Positions 15,301 through 22,969 of a stretch of 23,887 bases of DNA are shown in pieces. The stretch lies in the IMG/VR virus record IMGVR_UViG_3300017917_001331, positions 1 to 23,887 of that record; one strand, 5' to 3'. The notes beneath the pieces were generated by a model. That model worked only from the letters and a program-made list of their open reading frames with translations, was not told the origin of the DNA and did not search any database. The stretch is from a virus. The translations under genes were made by a program, and so were the position numbers. Positions within the stretch are counted from its first letter, which is position 1; each line of letters starts with the position of its first letter.

Positions 15301-16241
15301 CAGGCAACGCCAATACCTATACGCAACTTAACGTACAGAATATCAGCACAGGCACAGACGCTACCAGCGAATACGTGGCCACTGCTAACAACGGCTCAGA
15401 CACGACATTCTTTGTTGACATGGGTATTGCCAACAGCAATTATGATGTTAACAGCCCTAACAACAGTTTAGGTACCACAATATTCCCCAATGACAGTTAT
15501 CTATATGCTCAAGGTAACACTGCGGCAACCACTGGTGGTAACTTGGCCATTGGTACTACCACAGCCAATAAGACTGTTAAAATCTTTGCTGGTGGTATTA
15601 ACTCTGCTAACATTGTTGCCACAGTGGCTAACACAGGTGTTAGTGTAACTGGTAACATCGCCGCTACCGGTAACGTTGTAGCAGGCAATGTCACAGCATC
15701 AGGTAATGTAACTGCTACATATTTGGTTACCACAGGTGGCTTCGGTAATATCAGCCAAGTTGATACTATCACAGCCAACAGCGTGATTGCCACAGGTAAC
15801 ATCACAGTACAGGGCATGGGTGTGGTAATGTCCAGTCGCCCAGCGTTCCGTATCTACGGTGCTGGTTCAACTAATTGGACCATAGCTAATACCAACTTCA
15901 AAGGCTCAAGCATTGTAGTTGACTACAACCAAGGCAGTCATTTTAACAGTACCACTGGTGTTTTCACTGCGCCTATTGCTGGTTTATACAGCGTAACACT
16001 GACTGCCAGAATTGGCAATAATAATGGACAAAACCAAATAATGGTTATAAAGAATAATCTGACTTCCGCAGGCAATGTGGTGGTGATGTGGGAGTGTGAT
16101 ACCAACACGGGCACAGCCGTTCACTACGGGGTTAGCTCGGTAATGAGACTGGTAGCGGGTGATTTCTTAACTGCTAATATCACTGTAGGGAATGTTCAAT
16201 TTGATTCAAACGATTCGTGGACTGTGACATACTTAGGATAA
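12303..16241 (+). CDS. Giant tail fibre with Mtd-type N-terminus and C1q-like tip, 1312 aa
   Basis: The first 45 residues (RRLQLRRGNTAA, then GAPGELIVNTDTNTLIVHDG) match the virion-attachment N-domain of phage tropism determinants (Mtd N-type). Residues about 60-235 and 365-445 are 14-residue repeats of the type NAGAQAGSIATLTA, that is two heptads each, forming a trimeric coiled-coil shaft. The middle has three copies of a GNGALLTGIV plus YSNxNVAAYLTT module and an FPDGTTQSTA motif. The last 125 residues, from about 1187 (FNSTTGVFTAPIAGLYSVTL to DSWTVTYLG), look like a C1q/TNF jelly-roll knob, a trimeric binding head. No cleavage or catalytic motif is seen. It is likely to be a trimeric receptor-binding fibre. 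Confidence 0.85.
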   Translation: MQAPRRLQLRRGNTAAVSTYLGAPGELIVNTDTNTLIVHDGSTVGGVPATTNTAAITSNISALQSDVATLTANAGAQAGQIATLTSNAAVQAGLIADLTANAGAQAGAIVTANTAMKGYVDAAVAGIIIPEVYGNANVAAYLTTNQYATQTYVNTANTAMKGYVDGQLSSVDSAWQANAGAQAGSIATLTANAGAQAGSIATLTTNAAVQAGQISDLQSNAATQAGLLASLNFYNDSNVATYLGDHTAKTFGGNVSIQGNLFVNGNISYVNTNSYVVSDNIVQFADSNPNDSLDLGFVAHRTVGGTLQHTGLVRDASDGRWKLFSNVVPQVGTTVDFTNAVYDELVLGNISSPTINNITSNLGAVSGSLATLTANAAAQAGLIADLQSNAAVQAGDIATIYANLGGVAGSIATLTSNAAVQAGLLAGLEANAATQSGQIVTANTAMKGYVDAANTAMKGYVDSVSSNTSYGNANVGAYLTTYTGNIGNVLTTANVVTTQYFIGNGALLTGIVASVGTTYSNTNVAAYLTTANITTTGNITAAWLSGNISITGNVVGTSPNVTIQAGSYSSTFNNQGNVILPNVAVTGNVISGGYFLGNGALLTGIVSGGASTYSNTNVAAYLTTGLNGTAPQIQLTNATSNYIKYNNVGVGAPTFTTSNVGTRIIYWSSVDATTADYAVGIDAGVLWHGIPRATSGFAFKWYAGTTQIASLEGTGNLTVSGNVSATNFIGNGALLTGIVSGGGTTYSNANVASYLPTYSGNLSAGGYVGIAGQDGTTVVDFQTGAGTNQIITLGSNYTFSIKAGDGASNRGSLVLESGRNTRVRVNGSGSNVLITAGNGTQSNTWTFANTGVLTFPDGTTQSTAASSYSNVNVQAYLSGSVTGIVPASAYSNNLGTNVKPWGNFFTYNMELAGGYLKTGGTGGISGQVLKSTGDVNPPAWSNIADIISGSTGNFTFPANVTATYFVGNITNASGNVYTVGNAVIGVSGYTVLPTTIAQFTGNANTYTQLNVQNISTGTDATSEYVATANNGSDTTFFVDMGIANSNYDVNSPNNSLGTTIFPNDSYLYAQGNTAATTGGNLAIGTTTANKTVKIFAGGINSANIVATVANTGVSVTGNIAATGNVVAGNVTASGNVTATYLVTTGGFGNISQVDTITANSVIATGNITVQGMGVVMSSRPAFRIYGAGSTNWTIANTNFKGSSIVVDYNQGSHFNSTTGVFTAPIAGLYSVTLTARIGNNNGQNQIMVIKNNLTSAGNVVVMWECDTNTGTAVHYGVSSVMRLVAGDFLTANITVGNVQFDSNDSWTVTYLG
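12487..13005 (+). repeat. 42-base tandem repeats (14-residue coiled-coil units), block 1
   Basis: Units encoding patterns such as SIATLTANAGAQAG repeat at 42-base intervals in two runs (about 12487-12650 and 12829-12990), separated by a TAMKGYVD module that is also repeated. The copies differ at third codon positions, so selection is on protein. They are good substrates for homologous slippage. Confidence 0.85.
13388..13625 (+). repeat. 42-base tandem repeats, block 2
   Basis: A further set of NAAxQAG-type 14-residue units within the same fibre gene, followed by two adjacent copies of a TAMKGYVDA module (about 13627-13695) also present in block 1. Block order suggests duplication of a larger segment. 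Confidence 0.8.
13805..14600 (+). repeat. Three-fold repeated fibre module (GNGALLTGIV - YSNxNVAAYL)
   Basis: The module encoding F(I/L)GNGALLTGIV, a short glycine/serine linker and then YSNxNVxxYL occurs near 13805, 14085 and 14480, with different domains in between. The copies are highly similar at protein level and partly at DNA level. Confidence 0.75.
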
Positions 16242-16244
16242 TCT

Positions 16245-17291
16245 ATGACGACGATCAGCAGTGGTGTTCGATTTGGTGGCGGGGTAATATTTGGCCCCGC
16301 TGTGTCAGATCAATTGTATGCTTTCTCAGCATTTACATTTACTAATGCTAATACTGTGGGCAATATTGGCCCTACACTGAGTAACTGTACCAGTACATAT
16401 AACACTGTGGCTAATCCTTGGTTAACCAATACTGAATACTTTAACATGCTGACACAGGGCTATCAACTGTGGACTGTGCCCAAGACAGGCATCTATAAAA
16501 TACGTGCGGCAGGAGCCAGTGCTGGATACAAACATGCCGTTCCTTATACAGCCAATCAAATCACTCCAGGTTACTGTAATGGTGCTGTGATTGAAGTTGC
16601 CAACGTTGCTCTAACCAAAGGGCAAAAAATACAGATTGCTGTGGGGCAACAAGGTGGTGTATATGCCAACGTATCGGGCGGTGGCGGAGGTGCTACCTGG
16701 ATATGTAACTATACAGGCAATACCAATACCTTAGGCGACTTTATCATGGTAGCAGGTGGCGGAGGAGCCGTAAACCAATCAGGCACAGGAAACGTTGCTA
16801 CTAACCTTTGGGGTGCTAACAGTAATGCCAGCTACACTACTATAGGTAATGTTGGTGCTATACCGGGTGGAGCCGCAGGTAACCTAACCATAGTCAGTGG
16901 AAATACGTATCCCTACACCGGCGGCCGTAACACTACATGGACAGGCGGCGGTGGCGGATGGTATGCTAACGGAGCAAACAGCACGCAGACTAATGGCGGT
17001 CGCGGCGGACAGAGTTTCTTAAACGGCCTACAGGGTGGCGGCGCTAACCCAGTCACAGGAAGTCTAACCAGTTCTACATTTACTGCGGTAGGAGGCTTTG
17101 GTGGCGGTGGCGGAACACACGGCAACTCTGGTGGCGGTGGTGGTGGCGGTGGATGGACTGGCGGTGGTGGTGGCCAGCAAACTAACAACAATGACGTTGG
17201 TGGCGGTGGCGGTAGCTATAGTCAACTACCAGCTACACCAATTGGACAGAACAGAGGACATGGTTACGTTATTGTAACCTTTATGGGATAA
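16245..17291 (+). CDS. Glycine-rich adhesin with ALK/LTK-like glycine-rich fold, 348 aa
   Basis: After a short N-terminus, residues about 25-95 (AFTFTNANTVGNIGPTLSNC, then LWTVPKTGIYKIRAAGASAG) match the opening of the glycine-rich domain known from ALK/LTK receptors and from bacterial glycine-rich proteins. Later blocks also fit it: LTKGQKIQIAVGQQGG, SGGGGGATWI, FIMVAGGGGA, and long GGGGGW and GGGGGxYS runs to the C-terminus. In that fold glycine runs form packed polyglycine II helices, also used by the adhesins of some T-even-like phages. It starts three bases after the first fibre gene and ends one base before the lectin gene. It may sit at a fibre tip. No signal peptide is seen. Confidence 0.8.
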   Translation: MTTISSGVRFGGGVIFGPAVSDQLYAFSAFTFTNANTVGNIGPTLSNCTSTYNTVANPWLTNTEYFNMLTQGYQLWTVPKTGIYKIRAAGASAGYKHAVPYTANQITPGYCNGAVIEVANVALTKGQKIQIAVGQQGGVYANVSGGGGGATWICNYTGNTNTLGDFIMVAGGGGAVNQSGTGNVATNLWGANSNASYTTIGNVGAIPGGAAGNLTIVSGNTYPYTGGRNTTWTGGGGGWYANGANSTQTNGGRGGQSFLNGLQGGGANPVTGSLTSSTFTAVGGFGGGGGTHGNSGGGGGGGGWTGGGGGQQTNNNDVGGGGGSYSQLPATPIGQNRGHGYVIVTFMG

Positions 17292-17292
17292 T

Positions 17293-17988
17293 ATGCTAAT
17301 TCAAGGCGTAACACTTACGGGCACATACATAATTGACCAAAGTTTGGTTACTAATGGGCTAACACTAAATTTAGATGCTGGTGATCCAGCCAGTTATTCA
17401 GGATCAGGATCAACTTGGACTGACTTAGCAGGCACAGCAGACAATATTACTCTGGTAAACTCACCTACATACACTTCCGGTTCGCCTGCTTATTTTACTT
17501 TCAACGGATCCAATCAATACGGCACTGGATCCGGCACTAATGTGTTGCCAAGTACAGGGTATACCAAGTCAGTTTGGTTCCGTATCAACGCCTATGCCGA
17601 TAACAATATAGTCAGCAGCAACACTGGCGGGCATTTTATGTTTATGGCCGGAGCAGGGTTTAATAAGTTATATTGCGGTCATGCTAACTGGGGAGTATAT
17701 ACGGCCTATCCAAGCACAGCAACTATAAACCTTAACACTTGGTACTATGCGGCCCTGACATTTAACACTACCGATGGTATGGTCCTGTATATAAACGGTA
17801 GTCAGGACAGCACCTATACAGCAAACAAAACTGCTCACGCTGGCAATGGTAGTACTAATATCGCAACGTTTGGTGGTGGAAATTTACTAAACGGACGTAT
17901 CGCACAGGTACACTGCTATAATCGCGCCCTTACTGCCGCAGAAGTCTCGCAAAATTACAACACCTATAAGTCAAGATACGGCTTATAA
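17293..17988 (+). CDS. LamG/concanavalin A-like lectin tail protein, 231 aa
   Basis: After about 20 N-terminal residues there is a typical LamG (Laminin_G_3) jelly-roll. It shows LNLDAGDPASYSGSGSTWTD, then YFTFNGSNQYG, a KSVWFRI strand, the signature TWYYAALTFNTTDGMVLYIN and the closing IAQVHCYNRALTAAEVSQNY. The fold usually binds carbohydrates. In this cluster it is likely a fibre or tail-tip subunit contacting surface glycans. It lacks obvious hydrolase residues. It follows the glycine-rich gene by one base (TAATATG), so the two are probably translated together. Confidence 0.88.
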   Translation: MLIQGVTLTGTYIIDQSLVTNGLTLNLDAGDPASYSGSGSTWTDLAGTADNITLVNSPTYTSGSPAYFTFNGSNQYGTGSGTNVLPSTGYTKSVWFRINAYADNNIVSSNTGGHFMFMAGAGFNKLYCGHANWGVYTAYPSTATINLNTWYYAALTFNTTDGMVLYINGSQDSTYTANKTAHAGNGSTNIATFGGGNLLNGRIAQVHCYNRALTAAEVSQNYNTYKSRYGL

Positions 17989-18003
17989 TTCAACCCGGAT
18001 ACA

Positions 18004-18011
18004 GATAAATA
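18004..18011 (+). promoter_or_regulatory. Candidate T4-type late promoter for the 1629-aa fibre
   Basis: GATAAATA lies 25 bases before the ATG at 18036, in a 47-base gap. The same eight bases precede the first tail gene at 11778. A TATAAT at 18015-18020 has no -35 partner. Support is position and repetition. Confidence 0.4.
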
Positions 18012-18035
18012 CTCTATAATAACCAGGGTATAGCA

Positions 18036-21000
18036 ATGATTTTATCTAATGTAAACATAGGCACAGGTCCTTCAGCAGGTGATGGTGATCCGTTACGCAC
18101 GGCATTTAATACAATAAACGAAAACTTTGAACGTATTGAAAGCAACGTTAACGCATTGACTAACAGCGTAAGTTCAGTAGCTGGACGCACAGGCAACATA
18201 GTTTTAACCACACAAGACATCATAGGCATTAATAACTATGCCACAGTCTCTTATGTAAACAGTCAATTGGCCAATGCTGGTGCCGCTAACATATCAAGTT
18301 TACAATCTAATGTAGCTGCTCTACAAGCAGACGTTAATACCCTGTATGGTAATGCTGGTGTACAAAGTGCTACATTAGCTACACTCACAGCCAATGCCGC
18401 CCTACAGGCAGGCAGTTTAGCAACACTAACCAGTAATGCTGCCAGTCAAGCTGGTGAACTTACAACCTTGCTATCTAATGCGGCTGTACAAGCAGGCGAA
18501 ATCGCAAGCCTACTGAGCAACGCTGGTAGCCAACACGAAGCTATCAGTAGCCTACAGAGTAATGCCGCAGTACAAGCTGGACTAATTGCAGCCCTACAGG
18601 CCAACGTGGGTGTCAGTAACTATGGTAACAGTAATGTTGCGGTATACTTAACTACCTACGCTGGTAATGTCAGAGCAGGTAACATTATATTTGATGACCT
18701 ATCAGTACAGACCACAGCCTATACTGGTACACAGTGGCGCAGTAATTTAGAGTCAAATGTTCGTGTAAAACCCAGCTGGTTAAGTTATGTACCAGGCGGT
18801 AAAAATCAAGAAGGTACACAGTATGGTTTTGACACGGGCGGCATGTTCTTTAGAGGCAACAGTGATGGCGATTTTGCTTACCCTATACAGACTAATCTAC
18901 ACTTCCACGAGCAAGATGTATTAGAAGTTATAGCTACTATTTACTTTGGTGCTACTAATAACGACCACGGCCTGTGTATATTCCCAGCCGACGGTCGCCC
19001 CATTTGGCAGTCAAGCGCAAATACCACACGTATAGCATTCCAATACACAGCAGGTATTCCTGTACTGTACGGTCAGACCACTGCTAACACAGCACCAGGT
19101 AGTCCTGTACTGAGCACAGGCAACTACTATACAATCAAATTTAAATACGACCCAGGTAACACTGTGGTTGTAGAAACATTCAGCGGTAACACTGCCACAG
19201 GCAGCCCAGTTGACACAAGAAGTTTAGCTGAAGTCTTACCCGCAGGCGACTACCGTTTAGGTTTTGATGCCGACAACGATGCCTCAGGAGTCAAGAGCTA
19301 TTGGACTAACTTGATAGTTAGAACCTTAACCAACACAGTGGTCAATGACTTAGAAGTACAGGGTCAGGTAATTGGTAACCTTATACCACAGAGCAACGTC
19401 TCACAAAGTTTAGGTAACATCACACACCAATGGAAAGATCTGTGGGTCAGCAACAACACTATCTATATTAACAGTGTACCATTAAGCATTGATGCTGGTG
19501 GAAACTTATTAATAAACGGCGCCCCAGTAAGTGGTGGTGCTGGCAGCACTGCTGATATTACCTTTGCTAATACTTCTATATCTGCAGCAGATGACAGCGA
19601 AATTACTGTAGATGCTAAGACTGCTGAAAGAATCAGAGCAAAATTAAGATTAGAACCTACCAGTGGTGATGCTTACTTAGAAGCGTGGAGTGGCCAAAAC
19701 ACTAGATCAGAAAATGATACAAATTGGACCACTGGTGTTTGGGAAAACAACATCTATGGTAATCCGTTGATGACATTTACTGGGGCATTTGATCTAGCAT
19801 TTTTTGTTGTTAACACCCTACAAAGCAGTGCAGACCCAGACACAGTATCATACAGCATCAATGGTGGCCCTTACATTGCCTGGGACGGTGGCTCAAGTGC
19901 TGATACAACAACAGGCTACGTGCAAATTAACACATCGGGCGTAAGTCCTAATGTTAGTCCAACTGCTATCACTAGCTTAGACTGGCGATATGCGTATAAG
20001 AGCAGTATGGGAATCAGCCATGGCAACGGTAGCATTCAAATAACTGGCAGAAACCAATATCTGCAGGTAGACATTGATCAGTATATCCTAGTAAACAGTA
20101 AAGGATCTATTGAATTCAACAACAGTAATTACAGCAATAATGTAGATATTGAACTCAGATCCGGTGACGATATTTTACTACAGGCCAAAGACAAAACCAC
20201 TTCAGACAGCGAAGGTGGCGACATCAACATCTATGCTGGTGATGGTGGAGATGCTGATGCTGGTGATAGTGCTGGTGGCGGTGGCGACATCACAATCAGA
20301 GCAGGTGATGGTGGAGCCCCGAGTGCTGCTTACAACGGCGGTCTTGGTGGAACTTTAGAATTATACGGCGGTTTTGGTAGCGATGCTAATCCTGGCTTTA
20401 ATAGATCTGCAAGAAATGGTGGTATAGCAAGATTAGTTGCTGGTAGCGCAGGCGGAAATAGCGGCAACATAGCACTTGGTGCTGTGGGCGGCCCAGTAGA
20501 AATCACAGCAGGCCAAACAACACTACAAAATAGCAATGGCGGCATAGTAACAATTACCAGTGGCCAGGGCGGTGCCAATGCTTTAGCAGGAAATGTAGAA
20601 ATTAATACACCAAGCAGTGACCTAGGATCAGGAGGTACTTGGACTTTTGATGGAAAAGGTCAATTAACCTTGCCTGGCAACGTTATCAGCGGTAACGGTC
20701 AAGTAAACTTTGTGGCTAACAGTTCAGGTGATGGCAATGGTTACTCTACTATAGAACTACGTCCAGATGTCAATCAAGCTGGTACCGATCAATATCTAAT
20801 CGTTGACCCTACAGCACCTGGACACATACATATTCGTGCTGGTGGTGAACAGGATAACAGCAGCGCAGATTTAATCTTTGGTGGTGAAAATAGCCACGTA
20901 AGAATACCAGCCGGAGCCAACACAGCACCTTACATTAAATCTAACGGATATGAATGGCAGTTTGGTACTGATGGCATATTAACTTTAGCCGCAGGCGGCT

Positions 21001-22925
21001 CTATCTACGCACCGGTTAATGATCCTATTGATATTCGTGTGCGAGACTCGGGTAATGTCGGCTACGCTATTGAACAATCAGTTCGTGATGGCACAGGTAC
21101 ATTACAAACACTGACATCATTAGATCGTCAAGAATTTAAAATCTATACAGATTTCCAGGGTACTAACAATATATGGACATTTGCTAAATCCGGACAATTT
21201 AGTTTAGCTGGTAACTTACGCTTCCCAGACAGCACAGTACAAACCACAGCATGGACTGGCACGGTGGCATATGGTAATACCATAGCTATAGGTTACAGCG
21301 CAGGACTTTCATCCCAAGGCAATGAAGCCGTGGCTATTGGTCGCTTGGCTGGTAATGTGAATCAAGGCGGGGTATCCGTAGCCATCGGTCGTGCCGCAGG
21401 TAGAGACAATCAAGGCATAGAAGCTGTGAGCTTGGGGGTTGACGCAGGACAACAAAATCAAGGTGATTATGGTATTGCTATTGGTTCGGTTACAGCTTAC
21501 CTAAATCAGGGAGCAGGTGCGGTGGCCATTGGTACCAGTGCTGGTGCGGTGAACCAAGGTACTCATGCTATTGCAATTGGTACCGGTGCCGGTAACGGTA
21601 ATCAAGGTAACAGCAGTATCATCCTAAATGCCACAGGTAGTCCACTTGATCAATCCACAGACAATACATTTACAGTTAAACCAATTCGCGGCGCATCAGC
21701 TGGTAACATACTGTACTACGACCCAAGTTCAGGCGAAATTACCTACAGCACATTAAGTGTTACCTATGGTAACACGATTGCTTTAGGATACAGCGCAGGA
21801 GTAGACCAAGGTGAATTTTCAGTTGCTATAGGCAGCGGAGCGGGCAATGATACACAAGGTAACTTGGCCATAGCAGTAGGTAAAGATGCTGGCTTACAAC
21901 TACAAGGTGATTATGCTATAGGTATAGGTAACGAAGCAGGATGGATAAGCCAATCTACAGAAGCAGTAGCAGTTGGTGTGAGTGCTGGTCGTGATAGTCA
22001 AGGTATAAGTTCAGTGGCTGTAGGTGCCTACGCCGGTTCAGATACGCAGGGCAGTTATTCAGTGGCGATAGGTCCAGGCGCTGGCTCAAGCAATCAACCA
22101 GCTAACAGTATTATTATTAATGCCAGTGTTGATTCACTAAATGCTAGTACCACCGGATTATTTGTAAATCCAATTAGAAATACCACAGGTAATGTAGGTG
22201 TATTACAATACAATAACGTGACTAAGGAAGTTAGTTACAGTTCTAACGTAACACTTGGTAATGTCACTGCTGGTAACGTGAGAGCTAACAATAACGTACA
22301 CTTTGGCACAGGTAATGCAAGAATTACCTCTGATGACAACACCAGTATTTTACTAACCCCAGACACGGCAGCCAATGGCTTGGCAGGTGTAAAAATTGGT
22401 GGCAATGGTTACCTATTAGCATCAAACGGCGCACGAAATATTACCTTAAACTATGGTAGTGTGAATGGCGCAGTTGGTCTACAGGCTAACGTAACAGTTG
22501 GTACATCCGCTTCGAGTATATTAACAGTAAATGGTAATGTCACAGCCAACAATATATCAACTATTGGCAGCATTTTATCCACCGGAGCCAGTGGCAAGAT
22601 TGGTTACAGTGCGGGCGGCTATGTAGTACAAAGTGGCAACACCAGCGGTGTTACTCTAAATACTGTTTCTGGTAACATTCAATTAGACACAGTAAACATA
22701 GCTGTAAACACCTCACATACTGTAGCGTTGACTAACAATAAACTTGATGCCAGCGACATTATATTAGTCCAAGGACAAGATAGTTCTGCTTTAGATCTAC
22801 ACATTGGTGCTTACTATTTGACCACTAATACTGCTATAATTTATCTACGTAATATATCTGGTAGTAGCATAGGTCCGATAGCACCTATGCTGAAATTCAT
22901 TATTGTTAAAGCCCCTGGTAGTTAA
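18036..22925 (+). CDS. Giant tail fibre with YadA-head-like blocks, 1629 aa
   Basis: The N-terminus (GDPLRTAFNTINENFERIES, about 23-42) is a common virion-anchoring head of long phage fibres. Residues about 85-190 are 14-residue NAAxQAG coiled-coil repeats like those of the 1312-aa fibre. Beta-rich middle domains follow, with QTTA(Y/W)TGT motifs near 230 and 1068, and a glycine/aspartate-rich stretch (GGDGGDADAGDSAGGGG-like, about 724-795). Two blocks (about 1078-1195 and 1242-1357) have AIGxxAG units every 15-17 residues, as in YadA/Hep-Hag adhesin heads; each ends in a VKPIRG or VNPIRN linker. The end is a beta-rich domain without a recognised chaperone. It is probably a trimeric fibre for host contact, the second of two in the cluster. 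Confidence 0.85.
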   Translation: MILSNVNIGTGPSAGDGDPLRTAFNTINENFERIESNVNALTNSVSSVAGRTGNIVLTTQDIIGINNYATVSYVNSQLANAGAANISSLQSNVAALQADVNTLYGNAGVQSATLATLTANAALQAGSLATLTSNAASQAGELTTLLSNAAVQAGEIASLLSNAGSQHEAISSLQSNAAVQAGLIAALQANVGVSNYGNSNVAVYLTTYAGNVRAGNIIFDDLSVQTTAYTGTQWRSNLESNVRVKPSWLSYVPGGKNQEGTQYGFDTGGMFFRGNSDGDFAYPIQTNLHFHEQDVLEVIATIYFGATNNDHGLCIFPADGRPIWQSSANTTRIAFQYTAGIPVLYGQTTANTAPGSPVLSTGNYYTIKFKYDPGNTVVVETFSGNTATGSPVDTRSLAEVLPAGDYRLGFDADNDASGVKSYWTNLIVRTLTNTVVNDLEVQGQVIGNLIPQSNVSQSLGNITHQWKDLWVSNNTIYINSVPLSIDAGGNLLINGAPVSGGAGSTADITFANTSISAADDSEITVDAKTAERIRAKLRLEPTSGDAYLEAWSGQNTRSENDTNWTTGVWENNIYGNPLMTFTGAFDLAFFVVNTLQSSADPDTVSYSINGGPYIAWDGGSSADTTTGYVQINTSGVSPNVSPTAITSLDWRYAYKSSMGISHGNGSIQITGRNQYLQVDIDQYILVNSKGSIEFNNSNYSNNVDIELRSGDDILLQAKDKTTSDSEGGDINIYAGDGGDADAGDSAGGGGDITIRAGDGGAPSAAYNGGLGGTLELYGGFGSDANPGFNRSARNGGIARLVAGSAGGNSGNIALGAVGGPVEITAGQTTLQNSNGGIVTITSGQGGANALAGNVEINTPSSDLGSGGTWTFDGKGQLTLPGNVISGNGQVNFVANSSGDGNGYSTIELRPDVNQAGTDQYLIVDPTAPGHIHIRAGGEQDNSSADLIFGGENSHVRIPAGANTAPYIKSNGYEWQFGTDGILTLAAGGSIYAPVNDPIDIRVRDSGNVGYAIEQSVRDGTGTLQTLTSLDRQEFKIYTDFQGTNNIWTFAKSGQFSLAGNLRFPDSTVQTTAWTGTVAYGNTIAIGYSAGLSSQGNEAVAIGRLAGNVNQGGVSVAIGRAAGRDNQGIEAVSLGVDAGQQNQGDYGIAIGSVTAYLNQGAGAVAIGTSAGAVNQGTHAIAIGTGAGNGNQGNSSIILNATGSPLDQSTDNTFTVKPIRGASAGNILYYDPSSGEITYSTLSVTYGNTIALGYSAGVDQGEFSVAIGSGAGNDTQGNLAIAVGKDAGLQLQGDYAIGIGNEAGWISQSTEAVAVGVSAGRDSQGISSVAVGAYAGSDTQGSYSVAIGPGAGSSNQPANSIIINASVDSLNASTTGLFVNPIRNTTGNVGVLQYNNVTKEVSYSSNVTLGNVTAGNVRANNNVHFGTGNARITSDDNTSILLTPDTAANGLAGVKIGGNGYLLASNGARNITLNYGSVNGAVGLQANVTVGTSASSILTVNGNVTANNISTIGSILSTGASGKIGYSAGGYVVQSGNTSGVTLNTVSGNIQLDTVNIAVNTSHTVALTNNKLDASDIILVQGQDSSALDLHIGAYYLTTNTAIIYLRNISGSSIGPIAPMLKFIIVKAPGS
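18295..18605 (+). repeat. 42-base tandem repeats (14-residue units) in the second fibre
   Basis: About seven units encode NAAxQAG-type repeats close in sequence to those at 12487-13005 and 13388-13625 in the other fibre gene. The two genes therefore share shaft modules. Confidence 0.85.
21271..21753 (+). repeat. YadA-head-like repeat block A with linker
   Basis: This block encodes seven AIG/SLG-type turns (AIGYSAG, AIGRLAG, AIGRAAG and so on) separated by NQG motifs, then NSSIILNATG and TFTVKPIRG linkers. The same arrangement recurs in block B at 21763. Confidence 0.8.
21763..22240 (+). repeat. YadA-head-like repeat block B with linker
   Basis: A second copy of the block A architecture: six ALG/AIG/AVG-type turns, NSIIINAS, then LFVNPIRN and a NVTKEVSYS strand (compare SSGEITYS in block A). 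Divergence between copies indicates an old duplication. Confidence 0.8.
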
Positions 22926-22934
22926 TCAAATACC

Positions 22935-22963
22935 TTGACAAACAGTGCTCGGTATGCTAAAAT
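22935..22963 (+). promoter_or_regulatory. sigma70-type promoter, predicted leaderless, for the primase gene
   Basis: A perfect TTGACA (22935-22940) and TAAAAT (22958-22963) are separated by 17 bases. The -10 box ends six bases before the ATG at 22970, the same spacing as at 3930-3942. The transcript is therefore predicted to begin at the start codon. Confidence 0.8.
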
Positions 22964-22969
22964 ATTAGT

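Noticed and set aside
16913-17191. Proline-rich frame on the minus strand
   Set aside because: It is the antisense of the glycine-rich gene (GGN codons read as proline). It has no start signal and no independent support.
18015-18020. TATAAT as a sigma70 -10 box
   Set aside because: No -35-like hexamer lies 16-18 bases upstream. The adjacent GATAAATA is the better candidate.
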